DNA of 64,000 bases, from the NCBI GenBank assembly GCA_963818925.1, contig CAWFTN010000001.1, positions 1 through 64,000 on the forward strand. The letters run 5' to 3'. This document shows, in pieces, positions 63,372-64,000 of this stretch. The stretch is from JAMXLG01 sp963818925. Its GTDB lineage: Bacteria > Vulcanimicrobiota > Vulcanimicrobiia > Vulcanimicrobiales > Vulcanimicrobiaceae. The position numbers were made by a program, and so were the translations under genes. Numbering within the stretch: the stretch's first letter is position 1; every line of letters starts with the position of its first letter. The notes under the pieces were generated by a model that saw nothing but the letters and a program-made list of their open reading frames with translations, did not search any database and was not told where the DNA came from.

Positions 63372-64000
63372 TTACTCTTCGGCCTTCGGCGTCCACGCTT
63401 TGACGAACAGCCCGGGATATTTCGAGCTTCCGCGTGCAGGCCGGCGGAAGAGCCAGGCCATGAGGCCCATGAAGTTGGCGACGAGCACGAACTGCCGGTA
63501 GCCGAAATTTTCGAGAAGCGTCGCAATGAAGAGCGGCCCGATCGCGCTTAATTCGTACGCGGTGAACGAGATCTCGTCGAGCAAAATCGAGATGACGGAC
63601 CCGAGCGTCGCGAGTAGCAGCACGAGCAGAATGAGCCACAGTTGTGACGTCCAGTCGAGAACTCCGAAAGCTGCCGCTGCGACGCTGAACGCGAGGCCGA
63701 AGGCGACAATGACGGGTGCGAGCCACTCGAAGAAAAACAAGTACGGCATCGTTATCCAACTGAACCATCCGCCGGCTCCAAAGAGCATTTTGCGGTGGAT
63801 CATCATGCACTCCGAGAGATGGCGATGCCAACCCTTACGCTGATTGTAGAGCACGGCCAAGTTCTCGGGGACGTCGGTCCAGCAGACCGGATACGGTGTG
63901 AATGCGACGCGGTACGGACGCCCGGTATGAATGCAGTAGTTGTGCATCCGAAGCGTCATCTCCATGTCTTCCCAGATCGTGTCGGTGCGGAATCCGCCGC
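63372..64000 (-). CDS. family 2 glycosyltransferase, C-terminal part (cut by window edge)
   Basis: The frame is open to position 64000 and its end begins with GFRTDTIWEDMEMTLRMH, the ED motif of membrane GT2 enzymes (cellulose or poly-GlcNAc synthases). The QxxRW region appears as NQRKGWHRHL. Three or four hydrophobic segments follow, forming a membrane channel. The N-terminal catalytic half lies outside the window, so the product cannot be named. Confidence 0.85.
   Translation of the reverse strand, partial: GGFRTDTIWEDMEMTLRMHNYCIHTGRPYRVAFTPYPVCWTDVPENLAVLYNQRKGWHRHLSECMMIHRKMLFGAGGWFSWITMPYLFFFEWLAPVIVAFGLAFSVAAAAFGVLDWTSQLWLILLVLLLATLGSVISILLDEISFTAYELSAIGPLFIATLLENFGYRQFVLVANFMGLMAWLFRRPARGSSKYPGLFVKAWTPKAEE

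Overview
The window is a high-GC, gene-dense bacterial chromosome segment of about 64 kb. It carries about 70 genes with short gaps, many ATGA-type overlaps and frequent GTG/TTG starts. Secreted lipoproteins, a heptose-bisphosphate phosphatase (gmhB-like), a lytic transglycosylase and many signal peptides suggest a cell with an outer membrane. An AceE-type pyruvate dehydrogenase and a leucine-degradation set (methylcrotonyl-CoA carboxylase, methylglutaconyl-CoA hydratase, HMG-CoA lyase) suggest an aerobic heterotroph. The phylum cannot be fixed from the sequence alone. The gene mix (DUF1800/DUF1501 pair, paralogous BNR giants, HopA1-kinase operon) would fit a little-cultured soil group such as Eremiobacterota or Acidobacteriota, but this is a guess.

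Layout. 1-6.4 kb: a TMEM175-like channel, histidine decarboxylase and ACT-domain operon; a frameshifted HAD gene divergent from a WYL regulator across a perfect 8-5-8 palindrome; a GGDEF protein; three tandem secreted paralogues. 6.4-11.7 kb (minus strand): aceF, aceE and a DMT exporter. 11.7-15.6 kb: a TPP riboswitch with thiC and gmhB, a lytic transglycosylase, and a DUF190-crcB fluoride operon led by an unlisted 46-residue membrane peptide. 15.7-22.1 kb: two tandem secreted BNR-repeat proteins of over 1000 residues. 22.1-29.5 kb: a secreted HD-like protein whose start codon sits in a terminator hairpin, a serine hydrolase, an alcohol dehydrogenase, a Gre factor, a lipoprotein, a metallopeptidase and a decayed serine hydrolase. 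29.5-31.1 kb: a small region bounded by a tRNA-Ala gene and a 20-bp direct repeat of its 3' part, resembling an island remnant.

31.2-34.8 kb: a Zur-like Fur regulator with its own palindrome, then a complete zinc/manganese ABC importer. 34.8-37.8 kb (minus): a metal-binding-type secreted protein, an SDR and a GH5-like hydrolase. 37.9-40.0 kb: purE, purK and a PPC/DUF296 protein. 40.0-46.0 kb (minus): one tight operon liuC-liuD-liuE-amidohydrolase-glycosyltransferase; the partner carboxyltransferase lies apart at 54-55.6 kb. 46.0-49.7 kb: a cytochrome b/molybdenum-oxidoreductase pair and small secreted proteins. 49.7-52.1 kb (minus): a three-gene operon of a Cys-free 130-residue protein, an APH-fold kinase and a HopA1-domain protein, divergent from a PDZ-membrane-GAF sensor. 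Kinase plus HopA1 is the dehydration pair of class V lanthipeptide and thioviridamide-type pathways, so this operon is the best candidate for an undescribed system. 55.6-64.0 kb: DUF1800/DUF1501, a PadR regulator, MBL hydrolase, GNAT, VOC, OsmC, an NADP-binding reductase, a membrane class III cyclase, and a glycosyltransferase cut by the right edge.

No CRISPR array, rRNA, integrase or insertion-sequence transposase was seen.
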